From the NCBI GenBank assembly GCA_002633005.1, contig NMRA01000397.1, forward strand, positions 269,176-333,175: a DNA stretch of 64,000 bases. The letters are read 5' to 3'. The notes beneath the pieces are model-generated. The model was not told where the DNA came from and did no database searches. It was given only the letters and a program-made list of their open reading frames with translations. Positions 35,910 through 50,900 of this stretch are shown here, piece by piece. This stretch comes from Phoronis australis (lineage: Eukaryota > Phoronida > Phoronidae). A program made the position numbers and the translations under genes. Positions within the stretch are counted from its first letter, which is position 1; every line of letters starts with the position of its first letter.

Positions 35910-38900
35910 GTAACGGTCGCGATGAGCACGTTTTAATTATTAATGTAAACTGGTTCATTTTCTTGTGAAACCTGTCAAACTCGACTGAACATTAAAAGCC
36001 ACCAGACTTAGAGTCAGTGCCAGTGGCCACCGTCTCTAGCTGGCTCAGTACTAGGCAACATGTAGCCCTGCTGTACGTAAACTTGGAATCCAGCTAAATC
36101 TTATAAGATCGCACATATGTGTGAACTTGGAATACACGAGGCAACTTGACAGGTACACTAAAATAGTAGTCACGTTCATGTTCACCAAACAAGATAATTG
36201 ATTTTGGCATTCAAAAATTCCCCCAGTTCTGCGATACAAGTTACGGTAAAAGAGAAAGTGGATGATCGTGAGTCCAATAATTACAAAAAAAATTTCACTG
36301 AACAAAAAATTTCACATGATTGCATTAAAGAATATTCAATTCCAAGTTCACGTGTGCGCGATCTTGAGATTAAGCACGACTCTAAGTTGACACACAACAG
36401 CCCCTCAGTTGGCCGGTTAGGCTACAATACTTCCCATCGCTTTCTGTACGCATTTCATCCTGTGTATTTTAAACAGGCGGTAGGCCAGACATGGCCACTG
36501 ATTAAGAGTTTTTTCACCTCGTCAAAAATACATTCTACATTCAAAACTGTCACTAAAAATGAGCTTACTTTCTTCAGTGATCCTTTATGCTTCTACACAT
36601 ATCTTCGATGAAGCATATCTGCTAGAATTAAGCTGACTTTGGAGAAGAATTCCAACTCCACTTTTTGGTCACCGTTAACTTTTTCACCGCGCGCTTGATA
36701 ACCACAGAATATTTTAACTGAGTCACGTGAGTTCGGCAAAGGCTAGCGTGAGATTGAGCGAAGCGCGTGACCTAGCTCGTGACACTTGCAAAATAGCATG
36801 GGAAGATATCAGGTGGAATTTGTGAGCTTTGTGTCAACAGGCGTGATTTCTCATAACTTCCTCAAAATGGCACCCGGTGAGAGAAACTCGAGCGAACCTT
36901 GACAGATTTTTATGGATATGTTCAAGTTATATTGAGTAAATTGTATCCAGAGTCATGGTATGTGTTAATTATAACTCCATGTGCATTTATGCATGTTTCA
37001 TTCGATTTTATTTGCTGTATTTTGAAATGAGTATCTTTTTATGGGGATATACTATCGCCCATGTATGCCTGCGGCATCCAGGGCGATGCAGTTGCCTAGC
37101 TCAGTACAGTCTGTAGAAATGGAAGCTTTTAGGCGAATTATGCCTCACAATGATTGAAAAATCAAAGTCACATTGTTATAAGTACTCCCGTTTTCAAACT
37201 TTTTTGTCGAGCAGTTTTTCATTCAGTTCCCAATATCGGAAACTGGCCATTTTTAACACTGCACATTGCAGGTGGTATGACTTCATATCTCCTGGTGTGT
37301 GCTGTCTAATTTGCAATGTTTGAGCAAAATTGTGTTTGGTTCCTCAACATCCTTGTGGAGGTACGTGTTTGCCTAGACAGTAACGACTGGCTCCGCAGTA
37401 GAGATAGTGAAGCTCCTATAGGCGCTTTATAAGCCAGAAGATTTTCGGCAAATTATGCCTAGCACTGACTAAAACATCATGTTACGTTGTTATAAATACC
37501 TTTTGGGCATAGGGGACACCTTAGGAGGCCGTCGGTGTATTTAATTCCTTCCAACTCGAACAAATACTCCCATTATCAGACTTTCTATAAGTGGTCCCTC
37601 TTTCAGTTCCCAAAATTGGTAACTCACCATTTTTAACACTGCGCATACCAGGGGATATGACGTCGTACCACATGTAGTGGTGCAGTGACCAAGCTCTTGA
37701 TTTACAAAAATTACTTATGGATGTGGCTCAAAGCTCTAATCCTTTTCGCTTGTGTTTTGCTAGGTCATTTCAGAAAAAGTAACATCTCTAGATGACGACC
37801 ATGGCAGTTTACCAACCACTCCGGTAAAAAGAGCCAAAGCCACAGAGGAAGAGTGCACAGTAAGACAGAAGAGAGCCAAGATCAGGCAGCCTAAGGTCCT
37901 CGTACGAAACCCACTAGCCACACCTGAAAGTAGTGGTGGGGATGATGTGGCAGGTGGTCACAGGAAACAGATAGACACCAAGGACAGGCCTCCAATGGTT
38001 GTGAGAAAAAGGCTAAATATGAAACCTCTAGATGACACCTGTTTAAAGGAGGTATATTTGAAGTACTTTATTTACCATTATTGGAAATTTACATTTCAAT
38101 GCGTGCATTTGAAATGTTGGTATTAGCTAGTTGAAAAGATAGGAAAAGGCATTCTTATAGTAGGGGATAGCTACCAAATATTTCTAATAAACGAAGTATA
38201 GTTCCTAAGGAGATGGCCGGCAGTGAAAAGTGTAGACTTGTTATTGCTTGATTTTCATTCATACGAAAGCATTCTTTGTAGTCAGAGGTCCTAAATGTGC
38301 GGTATAATTAACTTTTGTACACCTGCATGCCTGCATGGATACATAGGTGTGCGTGCGAGTGTGTGCGCGCATATATGAGTGCATCACGCTGTCATTCCTA
38401 TCTGTCCAGCATCCGTGACTATAGCTAAAACCCGTGGATAAATGTTTATAAAATTCTGTCATGAATGAGAATTGGCGTACATGTGAAGAGGATGATTTAC
38501 GATAATTTTCAGAGGACTTTGATTACTGTGACGCCTCCTAGTGGCAATTTTTTTTTCTGTTTCTCTGAACTTCATTGATGGATTTCTATGATATTTGGTA
38601 AATAGCTTTCTATTAAAGAAACAATGAAACGTTTCCGTTATTTGGATGGATTTGACTTATGTTGCGCCATCTAGTAGTTGCGAAATTGGTGAAATTTGGC
38701 AAGTGTTAATAAATATCTGTTGTTATACTTCCACTGATTCTTCTGTCTTCTGGTTAACTGAAATACAGAGATGTGTCATGTTATTCACCAATCTGGCCAT
38801 GGAATGTTAACTACGTGCATGCCTCCCTGACATTGTGAACAGACCAAACACACACCCTGTAAAAAAATATACATTGAAAACACAGCGTGCAAATGATATC

Positions 38901-41900
38901 AGTACATTAAAGCCGGTAGGAACAAGTTCAGTTATGAGAGATGGACAAAATTGAGAGGAAAGAAGTATCAGCGGTCTAAACAAAATATAGATGTGTACCT
39001 CAGCCATGTAAAGTGGTACAGGCATTGGGACAACAATATTGTCCTTGGCCTCTGGTTGGGTATTATTGCTCTTCCTTTGTCATGATATCATTCTTGTTTT
39101 AACTTAGTGTAATAGCAAACACATCATTTCAGGACTGTAAAACAGAACCAGCTACCCAGCCTGATGCAGTTTTGGCCAGCTTGCCCACAGCTGCAACTAA
39201 TCCAGATCCTGAGATGAAACATCACCAGTAAATACATACTCTGTGGTTGCATAAAGAACTTGTTAAAGATTCATTCAACAACTATATGACTTTTAAAAAT
39301 ATGCTGTTGTCTCTAAATTGTTTTTATTGTTTTTTTGCTTTATTCTTGAACCAATCATGAACAATTTTAATACAAGAAACCAACTGAGGCTTGGGTTGTT
39401 TGAGAGGATACGAATTGTACCTGCAAGAACACGAGAAATGAGAACACCTGTGTGTTCCAGGAGCATGAAAGATTGCCTGTGTCCATTTAATTTTTATTTG
39501 GTAAATGCTATGCTGTTCCCATGAAATAGAAAAGCCTCCCAATATAGCTAAGTTACTGTAAGGGTCATTAGTCTTTCAAAGAAAGTTCTACTGCTTTTCA
39601 AAAATCTTATTTTGGTTTTCACAGTGACTTTTGGTACCTCCATGAATAGTCTTGATAATGTTACTTAGAAGTGATACTGTGTTGTCATTCACCAGCATCC
39701 CTCGCCCTCGGTTGTCCAACCTCCCGCCACCCTGTGAAAGGTTCCGTGCTCTGGCCCTTCCTGGACCTTTAGGAGTGACCCTGCCTTCATCAACTAGCAC
39801 GCCTCAGCCTCGGCCCTCCAACATCGCGCCAGCCTATGAGAGGTTCCATGCTCTGGCCCAGCCTGGACCCCCAGGCCTGACTTTGCCATACAAGTTCAAA
39901 CTTCTGCATGAAATGTTCCGAAGTGCCGACACTGCTGTCAGCATGCTGCACAACCGTGCTGAGATCTGCACTTTCGACAAACTCAAGGCAGCTGTCCAGG
40001 AGATGGTGAGCAAGTAAGTCACTAACTTGCTAGCATTCATTCTTTAGGCAACCTTAATGAGGATAGTGTGACACCTAAAACTTACATATGCAAGGACAAC
40101 ATTCACAATAGTCACCACTCAGATTAGTCGTCATGTTTAGTAAAAGATGATTTATGCGTGCTAACTTGTGTTTGTTTTGTAGTTCTAATTTGGAAATACA
40201 TTTAGAATGTGAATCTAGGTGACACGTTTCAAGTAGAATGGAATCATATTGTCATCCGCTATCGTACCGAATTTTCAAATGTGGCTCAACCTAATAGGGG
40301 TGTTGTGTAGTTATTTGGCTGCCAGGACTGTTTGCAACGTGGATCATCCTTCTTTCCAGTTTCCCATGTATTTTCTATGATTAGGTGTATTTGTAACTGG
40401 TTTCTTGTATAATACCGATTGATATGTGAAGTTCTTTGATTGATATTCATGAAAGTTGTCCTATGTGTCTCTAATGAGGATAACCTACACAACTGATGCA
40501 GATTTTTGGATGGGTCCAACCACCACAATATTTTGAAAAAGTGAGCACACGGGCACACATTGCTCTATGTTGCAATTGTTTAATAAGTTAATATGTTGAA
40601 CCTTATTACTGTTTTCGCCCTAATAACCGCCCAGGGCTCTTAGAAAAGTTCGTCTCAGGGGGGGGGGCTCTTATTATAACCCCAGGCGGTTGAAACCCGG
40701 TCTCCGAAACGGGTGAAATCAGAAGCTAAGATTCATCATATTTACGCTCTGTGTCGTATCTGTAACCTATGAAAGACTTTCTACAAAATCGTGTTGCATT
40801 GGTATCAAACTTTGCTGGTAAATTACGATCATTTTACAGAAAATTGTGCTGAAATCCCAGGGCGAAAACTCGTTGACTGACTGCCTAGCAATCGTTGATA
40901 TGGCGACTTGAATGCTTGGATATAAATACAGTTTCAACTAAGCAAATTACCTGAAATCCTTGTTCAGTTTTCCAAATAGTGTCCCTAAGATTTTTAAGTT
41001 CCCGTGGAGTCGGGATTAACAGCAGGTTTACAAGTTCAAATCTGTGCTACATCGTGCCATCTATGATTGGCAACACGAGAAAAATCTCTGGACGAACACA
41101 CATGTTGTTGTCACGTGACGTTTGTTTTGAAGTTTGTCTGCGTTTGTGAGTAAGTGAGCGCGTGCGTGTCACCAGTGTTCATTTGCCAGAGCAGAGACCG
41201 TCTTTGGCCAGAATAAACGCAATCTTACGAAATAGATGTGCATTCTATCTAAAGAAATTTGCAAAAGCAGTAGGCCTAAACCAGAACGTGTTTCATTCAA
41301 CACTTGCCGGTCCCATGTGCTAAAAACATTCGACATTTGTCCCGGTAAGGCCCATATTAGTCGCCGTGTGGCTGGATGGGTACGTGACTATCTGACAGTT
41401 ATTTTTCGGTGAAAGGGTCTGTAAGCGTTCACTGTTAGTGGTCATTTTATCATGGTTCACAAACAATCCATCTTATAAATAACGAAAACATTTTTTTATA
41501 GTATTGGAAATTAGTGCCAATATTCATTTCTTGCCGATGCTATGATACCCGTTTCATGAATGGATAGTTCCCGCTTAATGTCTTTGATGTATGTAAACTA
41601 CTTCTGTTCTGAAAGGCCAGACCATTGGTCCTCACGAGATCAGCAAAACTTTTGTGTTCGTTTTGACGCACGGCGGAAGATTGAAGTGTATAGTCATGGC
41701 TAAATACCGAAATAGCGGTGAGGCACGTGGTCTACAAAATGATTTTTTTCAGGACTGTCGGATATAATTGATTGATAAATTGAAGACGTTACTGTAGAAT
41801 TTTAGGACTGTAGGTATGGCATTTTTGGCATGTACACGTTCATGGACTGGGCGCTTATTTCAGGAAAGTCTGAAAACGCGTGGGGGGCGCTTATAGGGGC

Positions 41901-44900
41901 ATGGGCGGTTATTAGGGCAAATACGGTAATCATATTTCTGAGCGATGTTTGAACGTACAGTACAAGACAAAAGAAATCGGACGAGATACCAATTCCTCGT
42001 CGTGACCAGTAATGTTTGCGATATCATTCTCAAAAATTTCCGATTTACAATATTTCACCTATGTTGTATGTGTAGCAAAATAACTAATCTTCATTCCCTA
42101 CGAACTTCAAATGAGAAATAAATACCATGTACCGAGAAAAAAGATTTAGTACAACGACCTTGAACAGCTTGCAAATTAGGTAACTACTTGTCCGAGGTCA
42201 AAGGTTACAGAGCTGTCACCCATATCGAATCTCCTGACACCAGGCATAGAACAGTCCCGTATGTACCCTCGGTCCTCTCATTCACGGAGTCGCCATAATA
42301 TCGAGCCAATGAGGTGTACATAGAAAGATGCTGCGGAAAACGAAGATGAGTCATTGTTTTTGTCCTGATGAAGTTGTGTGTTTGCATGCAAATGCACCAA
42401 GTCTGAGTTGCTAAATTGCCTCAGTGTTCACTGACATAGCAAGTTGTTAAAAAGATAAATCCTTGAAATTCATTCATCTGATTGGCAATTTGACATTTCA
42501 CTGTTTCAATTTCATGCTCACGGCGCGTTTCATCATAATATCATTGTCCCCTGCTCATGGTGTGTATACAGTGAACTGTTGGTCTACTTGCTGCTGGCTC
42601 CAGATTCTTAGTTCAGATTCTGACCTAGTTAACAAGAATACATGTATCTGCACATACAAAATTAAAACATTTTTGTAATAATTGAATTAATTATGCACTA
42701 AAAATTCAGTTGACATTGTGAGTGAACGTTGAAATACTAAACATGGTTAAGGCATGTGCAGGGTGTATTGACCGAAAACAAGTTTTCATGGAATAATTAG
42801 CTGTAGTCTTCAAGATTTTCACGTCTCACAACTTAACCGCCTTTTTTCAGCTTTGACAAATTGACTGAATTTGAACTTAGAAACAGGAGTTCTCGAAAAT
42901 GGCTTAGTGGATTTTGGTGAAACTATCCTAACTTAATATTTATTCGTCAACCTCGAAACTGCTGGGTGAATACGACTGCTATTTTCACAAAATTCCTTAC
43001 GTTTTGCAAGTTAATTTGTCATAGAAACCAAACTAAAAGACTAATCAAAAATTCCGAAATGCGTTTTTTAGGTAACTGGTGAAGTTTTCATTTAAAAGGT
43101 TTCGTTGAATTTGACTGAGGGGTTATTTTGCTATGAATGTACCACTCCATGATAGCAAAGAGCAGCACATAGTAATAAAAACAACTACGATTTTAAAACG
43201 ACTTGACATGTTTTGGTGTCATTTATTCAAACACGATCATCAGAAGAGAGAATATAGTGGCTATCTACCTATCTAGGCCCAGCAACAAGTGATGAAACAC
43301 AGATACAGTCAGTTATAGGTAGTGGCAATAAACTAGAACAACAACGACAACCTGTGGTGTGCCAGTTGCCTATTGAGATTGGGCTTGCACCAACTGATGT
43401 GTAGAGCCTCACGAATAAGACCAAGCAAAAACAACAAAGGAGCGTAATAATGATAATGTCTCATAAATATAAAACAAATTTTTATAATCCCCTTGACCTT
43501 TTTTCTTTCAGAAACTATATACTTTTAGTAGTTTGCAAAGCCTGGTTTTTGTAACACATGAGTTAGAATGGACTCCACTAAATAAGGTTTGACATAACCT
43601 TAACAGCAAAGTGACCCGTAAAACTATTATGCTGACAAAATTCTTATTACAGCTATTCTCATTCTCTTCATTCACCGTCGTGAAGAATGCAGCCCAGCCG
43701 TCATGGCGGGTAACTGCTGATAAATTGTTTACTTCTTTTAGTGTGTATTGTTTGTTGAGAAAACACTGTATTTTGCCGATAGTCAGACCAACCCTCAAAG
43801 TTATGCTATTGAATCCTTTCAGAACGTTTGAGCTCAAAAACCTTGGTCAGATCAAGGCAGTTTACCCGACAGCCTACACACTGCGACAGGAGAAGGATCT
43901 TCCCACATATGGCCGTGGCCATACATCGAGCCAGTACCAGCTTACTGTGGAACCAAATCTCGAACATTGTAAGTAATGTGTTGTGTAATGCTGCAGTATT
44001 GAATGGAAGTTAGAAGAGTAACTCTTCACTGCCACTCTCACCTTGCGCAAAGTTCATGCGCGGACTGATTCAATGTTCGCAATTATAACAAGAGGGGTGT
44101 GAAATATTGCTCAATTCAAATCTGGGTTGATCAAGGAAATAAAATATATCAAAGTTGTGTGCTCTTTGCATGCAATTACGAGAGGGGGTTTGATTAATTG
44201 GTCAATTCAAACCTGGATCAAGTGCTCCGTCTGAAAATACATGGCGATGTTTCGAAGTTTTGCCTGTTCTTGCCAAGCACTCAAAAAATTGATCTACTGA
44301 ACTCAAAAAAGCATCGGAAATGGAGTCTCACGAAAAAACTAGACTAGGTTGAATAACAAACCTACGTCGGTGACGACCTGGTAGGCGTAATCTCGTAGTA
44401 GGCTAGCGTCACTTCTATAAAAAGCTACAGAGTAGACCTATATTAATTTAACGAAAGACCATTTGATAAGTTTAAAAAAGGTATTCCACAAACGTACTTT
44501 TCGAGACAATTTTACGCAGGTGTAAGAACGCCGTGTTTCCACAACTCGGAAGTTTGAGCCAGAGTTGAAGCTGTGAACAAAAAAACGAGTTGTGGTAGAG
44601 GTATGCAACCTGCTTTTGGTACCAGTTGATTGTCTTTGTTGTTTTGCTGTTTCTATCTGACAATGGTAATTTTATTATTGTCACTGTCAATTATCAGTTG
44701 TTATTAGTGTCTTGTGTTCAGTTAAAACTGAGTGTAGTTTATTATGCGCCCACATATTTATATGTGGACACATTATGCCATCATCTCCGTCCATCCGTCC
44801 GGGCGGCGTCTGATCGGCATCTGGCGTCCGCTGCTCTATCTCCAAAACCCTTTGACATACGTTCATGAAATTTGGCACACATTTTCCATTCATGAATGGG

Positions 44901-47900
44901 ACGGCATGAGTGAACTTTCGGACGGATCCGACTACCGGTGTGGCCCCTAGTGGCAATTTTAGTTTTTTACGCTTACCTTTGTATCTTCAAAAGTTTCATG
45001 AAATTTGGTATGTAGGCATCTATTAGTGAGATGACGCTATCCTCCCGTTTTCGGATGGATATGACGTAGTTTGCGTGCCTAGTGGCCGTTTTTACTGTTT
45101 TCGAATCTGTTTTTTGCGTCCACCCCTCTATCAACCAAACCGCTGAAAGGATGATTGTGAAAATTGGCATGTATGTGCTTACTTTAAAGAGGACGTTTGA
45201 CGATGATTTTCCGACGATTTTGACTACTGTGGCACCTCCTAGTGGCAGTTTTGTTTTTGTTGCGCCTATGGCTGTATCTCCTAAACCATTTGCAAGATCT
45301 TTACTTAATTTAGCAAGTGTATTTATATGATGTTGACTATGGATGACGACGACTTTCGAACAGATCTGACTACTTCTGTGCCCCCTAGTGGCAATTTTAG
45401 TTTCTTTACGTTTAACTCAGTATCTTCAAAGGTCCTCAACAGATTTTCATAAAATTTTAAATATAGGCATCTATTGGTGGATGATGCTTTCTTCCTGTTT
45501 TTGGATGGAATCGAGGTATTTTTGCACCACCTAGTGGCCATTTTTGCTGTTTTCAAATCTTGTTTTTGATGTCCACCCCTGTATCAATCAAATCATTTGA
45601 AAATTGGCATATCTGTTCTCAGTGTGAAGACGACCTTTGATGATGGTGACTGACTACTGTGGCGCCGCCTAGTGATAGTTTCGTTTTGCGCCCATAGTTG
45701 TATCTCTTAAACTCACTGCAGGATCTTTACTAAATTTAGTAAGTGTATTTATATGAAGATAATAACAGATGACGACGACATTCAGGCGGATCCAACGGAC
45801 AATGGGCCCACTAGTGGCAATTTCATTTTATTCTGTTTTCCTTTGTTTCTCTGAAGTTCCTTGACAGATTTTTATGAAATATGGCATGTTCCTGTTTTTG
45901 GGTGGATTGTATGTTTATGCGCCATCTAGTGGCCATTTTTATGATACAAATCAGGGCTTGGAATTTTCCGCGGAAACGCGGATTTCCGCTTTTTTCAAAT
46001 GTTCTGTCCGCGTATTTTATAATATTTCCGCGTTAAAAAATCGGATTTGATGTAAAATTTCAGCGGCAAATTCCTTTCTTACTGCGGCGTTGCAGACGAC
46101 GTTCACCTCGAAAAGCGGAAGTTGCTCTTTATGTTTCGGAGGAACGTAAATTGTCAACATTGCCGGGGCATCTGGGATAGCGTGGTGGGATTTTCAATGG
46201 CGTCTCGTGTCATTGTAAACCGCGGCGAGAAATACTACGGCTCTGCAGCCAAAAAATGTGTGGGTTGGGAGTGGACGGACGAGCTAAAAGGACGCAGACG
46301 CATGCTACTGATGGTGGTAACGTTTTTTTTTCTTTTTTAGTCCTCCCGATTTTTGTTGGGGAAAGGTTCACATCGACCATTTCAAGGCTGGGTAGCGCAC
46401 ATCATTTGGGCCGTAAAAGTTTCAAAGTTTCCGCGTTTTTTGTCCTTAGTCATTCCAAGCCCTGACAAATAAATAACCCTAAAAGCACACCATTTGCAAT
46501 GCATTCGTGGGCGCATTTCAATGCTCCGCGTTGCTCTTGTTATACACACCACGAGCCAGGAGACTAATATGAAACCAAGTACAAAAAGTGCAAGAGAAAT
46601 CGAATCTGTGGTTAAAGTGCATCGTGAGCTTGAGATCGGAACAGTTAAATGTCAAATTTCCTATCAAATTAAAGAATTTGGGTGAAGATTTATCTCTTTT
46701 CACAACTTTCCATGTTTGTGAGGGCGTGGGGTTGTTTGCATGCAGACACACAACTCTCTTAGCATCAAAACTTAATTGCCAACATTTGTATTGCTCTAGA
46801 CAGTGTGTCCCAGATTTTTTGCCACATATGTCAGTGTTCTCCACATTGTAAATTCCAAACTCGACGCAAATATTTAGTAGCAGTTGACATTGTGTCATTT
46901 CTAATCATAACCATGGGTTTGCTGGAGGTATTTATATATGGTTTAAAACTGCACACTGCACTGGTGTGACCTACTTTTTAGACACTTCAAAGTTTAGCTT
47001 TCCTACCAATATATCTCATAATTCCTCCAAAGCATTTGACAGACCCAGAGCATCAAACAAAAGATTAAAAATTCTTTTAGTAATATCAATGCCGATTTTA
47101 ATATCAATTAGACATATTAAGTACTACTAACATGAGTTCTGATGTGACCTAGTTTTTAGTGACACCTGTTGTCAAGTTGAATAAGCTCATAAAAGCTCTA
47201 ACTTGCCACTAGATGTCAGTCAAAATCAAACGGATTTGCAGCGCAGACGAACTACGCATTGCGCATGTGCGAGTTACTTCCTTCGCGAAGGCTCATGGGA
47301 TAGCTTGTGGTCAGGCATGTCTTGAGCAGGCTTGATAGTGTGTGCATTTGGAGTGATTTGCAAACTAAAAACCATGTTTCATTTTTTGCTTTATAATACC
47401 AAGCAAGTCCTCTCTCTCGTTTGTAAACACAGCGTGACCGAGAGCACGACTGTCGCCGTGTTCAGTATTGGGGTTATCGGCGTTGATTTCGAAATCTCCT
47501 CCTATTTCAGACAAGTTGAGAGTTCTTGGGTTGCTTAACTTTTGTAGCTTTCGCCGTGGATATGCTAGAGACGTTAATTTTAAGTGGAAACTCCGTCGGA
47601 ATGTTGTTCTCATAAGTCTTTTTTCCACCAGGAAAATGTTCGCTGCACACACGATGNNNNNNNNNNNNNNNNNNNNNNNNNNNNNNNNNNNNNNNNNNNN
47701 NNNNNNNNNNNNNNNNNNNNNNNNNNNNNNNNNNNNNNNNNNNNNNNNNNNNNNNNNNNNNNNNNNNNNNNNNNNNNNNNNNNNNNNNNNNNNNNNNNNN
47801 NNNNNNNNNNNNNNNNNNNNNNNNNNNNNNNNNNNNNNNNNNNNNNNNNNNNNNNNNNNNNNNNNNNNNNNNNNNNNNNNNNNNNNNNNCAACTAAGCTT

Positions 47901-50900
47901 CATTAAAGATATGTATAGAAGTAGAAAGGACCAATGATGAAAGTAAGCGTTTTTTAAATGATAGTTTTAAGTGCAGATTGTATTTTTGACGAGGTGAAAA
48001 CTCGAAATCGGTAACCCAAATCCGGTCACGGCCCGTTTAAAATACACTGGAGTAACGAAATGAGTACAGAAAGCGAATGGAAGTATTGTAGCCCCTACAT
48101 AGCCAACCGAGGGGCTACATGTTGCCTACTAGATGGCCCCGCGTTCGTTTGAATGCGCTAAATTTCCCCTTACTCCCAGGTCTCCTAATGTTGTTTATCC
48201 ATTTTTCACGAAGTTCTTGATTTGCAGGGAACACATACAAACTCAGATTTTTATCTCTCTTGTTGTTTTTGAAGCAGCCAGGAACACAACAAGTGTATCC
48301 GCCGTAAGTTTTTTTCGCGCTCATACCGCGTATTATGCTTGTCACTATGGCCGCTTTCGGAATCCTGACCACAGCACCCACAATGCACCATTTTAACCTA
48401 ATTTCAATATGGCGTCGCTGCAAATCTGCTATTAAATTGTTTCTTTACAGATTGACTTGCAAAATTAAGTTAGAATGACAAAGTAAATTAGACATTTGAT
48501 TAAGCAAGCTAGATGACTCCATGAAATTTTTGTTATTTGAAAATTTTTGCAGATTTTATTAATCATAATTTAAACTCTTTTTGTAGTGTCATACAAAGTT
48601 ATACATATAGTGTTGACTGCCACCAATATTCTGTAATGGGCTTGATGTTGGTTAATAAGGCCCTGCTTTAGTGTCGAGGGCTGAAATGCCAAGCCAGGCC
48701 AAAAGTTCAAACCTGACGCAGCACTTTTCAAACTCGACGCGCATTTTCCAAACTCGACACGGCAAAATCCAAACTCGTCACTGCGTCGAGTTAAAACAGG
48801 TCGTGGAGAACACTGTATGTTGGTCTTAATTATTTTGCCCTACCTCTAATCAATCCCTCTTGTAACTATATTGAGGTGGTGATTTTGGCATATGTCAGTT
48901 TCTATCCCCACAGTGACTAACCGGAGATTGAATGAAATACTTTTAAAGTGATGATGTACTGTGAAACTAGCAGTTTTGTCACTTTTAGTTGGAGGCAGAG
49001 AAAAAGAAATTTGTTGATAATTAAAACAATAAGCACACTAGTTGCTCTTCTCTTTAACAGTACGCTGTAAGGGGTATGATATATATGTATATGTATGTAT
49101 GTGTGTATGTACTTATATGTATATGCTTTCATTTTCAGGCTCTGAAATAGACACCACAAAGCCTAGAGAAAAAATTCCCTTCACAGCATCATCTCTGGTT
49201 GAAAGGCGACGTCTTTTTCATAATAACTTGGTCAACATTGTCAAAAAACACCACAAGGTAAATAGCTTCATCAGCTGAAACTTTTTGTGATAAGGAGACA
49301 ACAGTGTTTCAGGTAATAGAAAAGTATTGGGTTACATCTTTGATTTTTATATACGGCATAATAATAAATTTCGGATGGATTTGACTACCAGTGTGCCCTC
49401 TAGTGGCAATTATATTTTTTTAAGTTTGCCTCTGTATCTCCAAAAGTCCAACAGATTTTCATGAAATTTGGCACAAAAGCTTTTGTTTGTGGGGTGACGT
49501 TATCTTCTCCTTTTTGATTGGATTCAATCTAGTTTGGGCCACCTAGTGGCCATTTTTACTGTTTTCGAATCTGTTTTTTTGGCGTCCGCACATCTATCGA
49601 CCAAACCACTCTAAGGACGATTGTGAAAATTGGCTTATATGGTCTTAGTGTGGAGTGGACGGTTGATGATGATTTTCTAACAACTTCGACTACTGTGACG
49701 CTTCCTTGTGGGCATTTTTTTGGGGCCCATAGCTGTACCTCCTGAACACACTGCAGGATCTTTATTTCATTTAGCTAGTTGACAACGGGGGGGCAACGAT
49801 TTTCTGACGGATCCCTCTGGAGTACCTTTTTTAATTTTTTTCTGTTTTCATCCGTTTCCAGATGGATTTTACGTAGTGCATGCCTCCTAGTCGCTGTTTT
49901 TATTATATTTGAGTCTGTTTAGCGGAAACCAATCTTAGGATAATTATGAAATTAGCTGTAATTCTTGTTTTAATACTGGGAAAAAGACTGCTGACAATTT
50001 TTGACTGTAGCCGATTACTGTAATGCCTCCTAGTGCATATTTTGAATCTGTGGCTGTGGTTCTTTATGGTAATTTGTATCTTTGGAGATTGTAGGTGGAT
50101 TTTCATGAAATTTGGCAAATACCTTTGAGCGATGATGACAGTATTCAATTTTTGGGTGGTTCAATGTATTCCGTGCTATCTAAGGGCCATTATAGGGTTA
50201 CGTACTCAGTAGTCCCCCTAGAAGCGCAGTTTGCAGTGCAGTCATGGGCACATTTAAACACTCAGCATAGCTCTCGTTTTCAGTACATTTTAACTTGTTG
50301 TATGTTACTCAAAGGTGATGAAAAGTATCTGCGGTGTGTTCCAGTTTGACATGTTGATCAGAGGAGGCTCTAGCGCTTCTAATGAAGACGCCCATTATTA
50401 GAAGTTATGTTGTATACTTAACTGTGCACTAGTCAATGACACAATGTCAACTCATTACAATTAAAAGTTATCTAAGCCAGACAAAATGCTTTGGCAAACA
50501 AATCGGGGAAATTTTACAAAATGATTCATCTCAATGTAATAAAATTTGTTTACTTTTTGGATGCTGAAAGAATTCCTTACTGTCATTGATAAAGTACAAT
50601 CATTTCAGGAATTCCTTACTTCGCACAATCCACGACTGAACGTACCTGATGAGAAAATCACCAGGTGGCACCCTAAGTTTAATGTAGACAGTGTGCCCAA
50701 CATAGATCCAGCTGTTCTTCCAACGCCTCCGGAGGTCAAGGCAATGAGCTCAGCTAGTGATGTGTTGAAACATGCCAATGGGAAACTACCAAATAAGGTA
50801 ACAACCCAGTAACATTAAAGAGGTTCTTTCAATGCAGTATGATCTTGAAAACAGGAATGATGATGTTGGCATAATCAGGCCTCAAGGAAAGGATATCCAG

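Larger units (their letters stand above)
46832..48815. mobile_element. possible element with inverted CAGTGTTCTCCAC ends enclosing the THAP gene
   Basis: CAGTGTTCTCCAC starts at 46832 and its complement GTGGAGAACACTG ends at 48815. TATGT lies directly outside both ends. Both ends also share CCAAACTCGACGC just inside. The same 13-mer starts short elements near 51441 and 52981, so the two ends may belong to separate small insertions instead. Confidence 0.4.
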
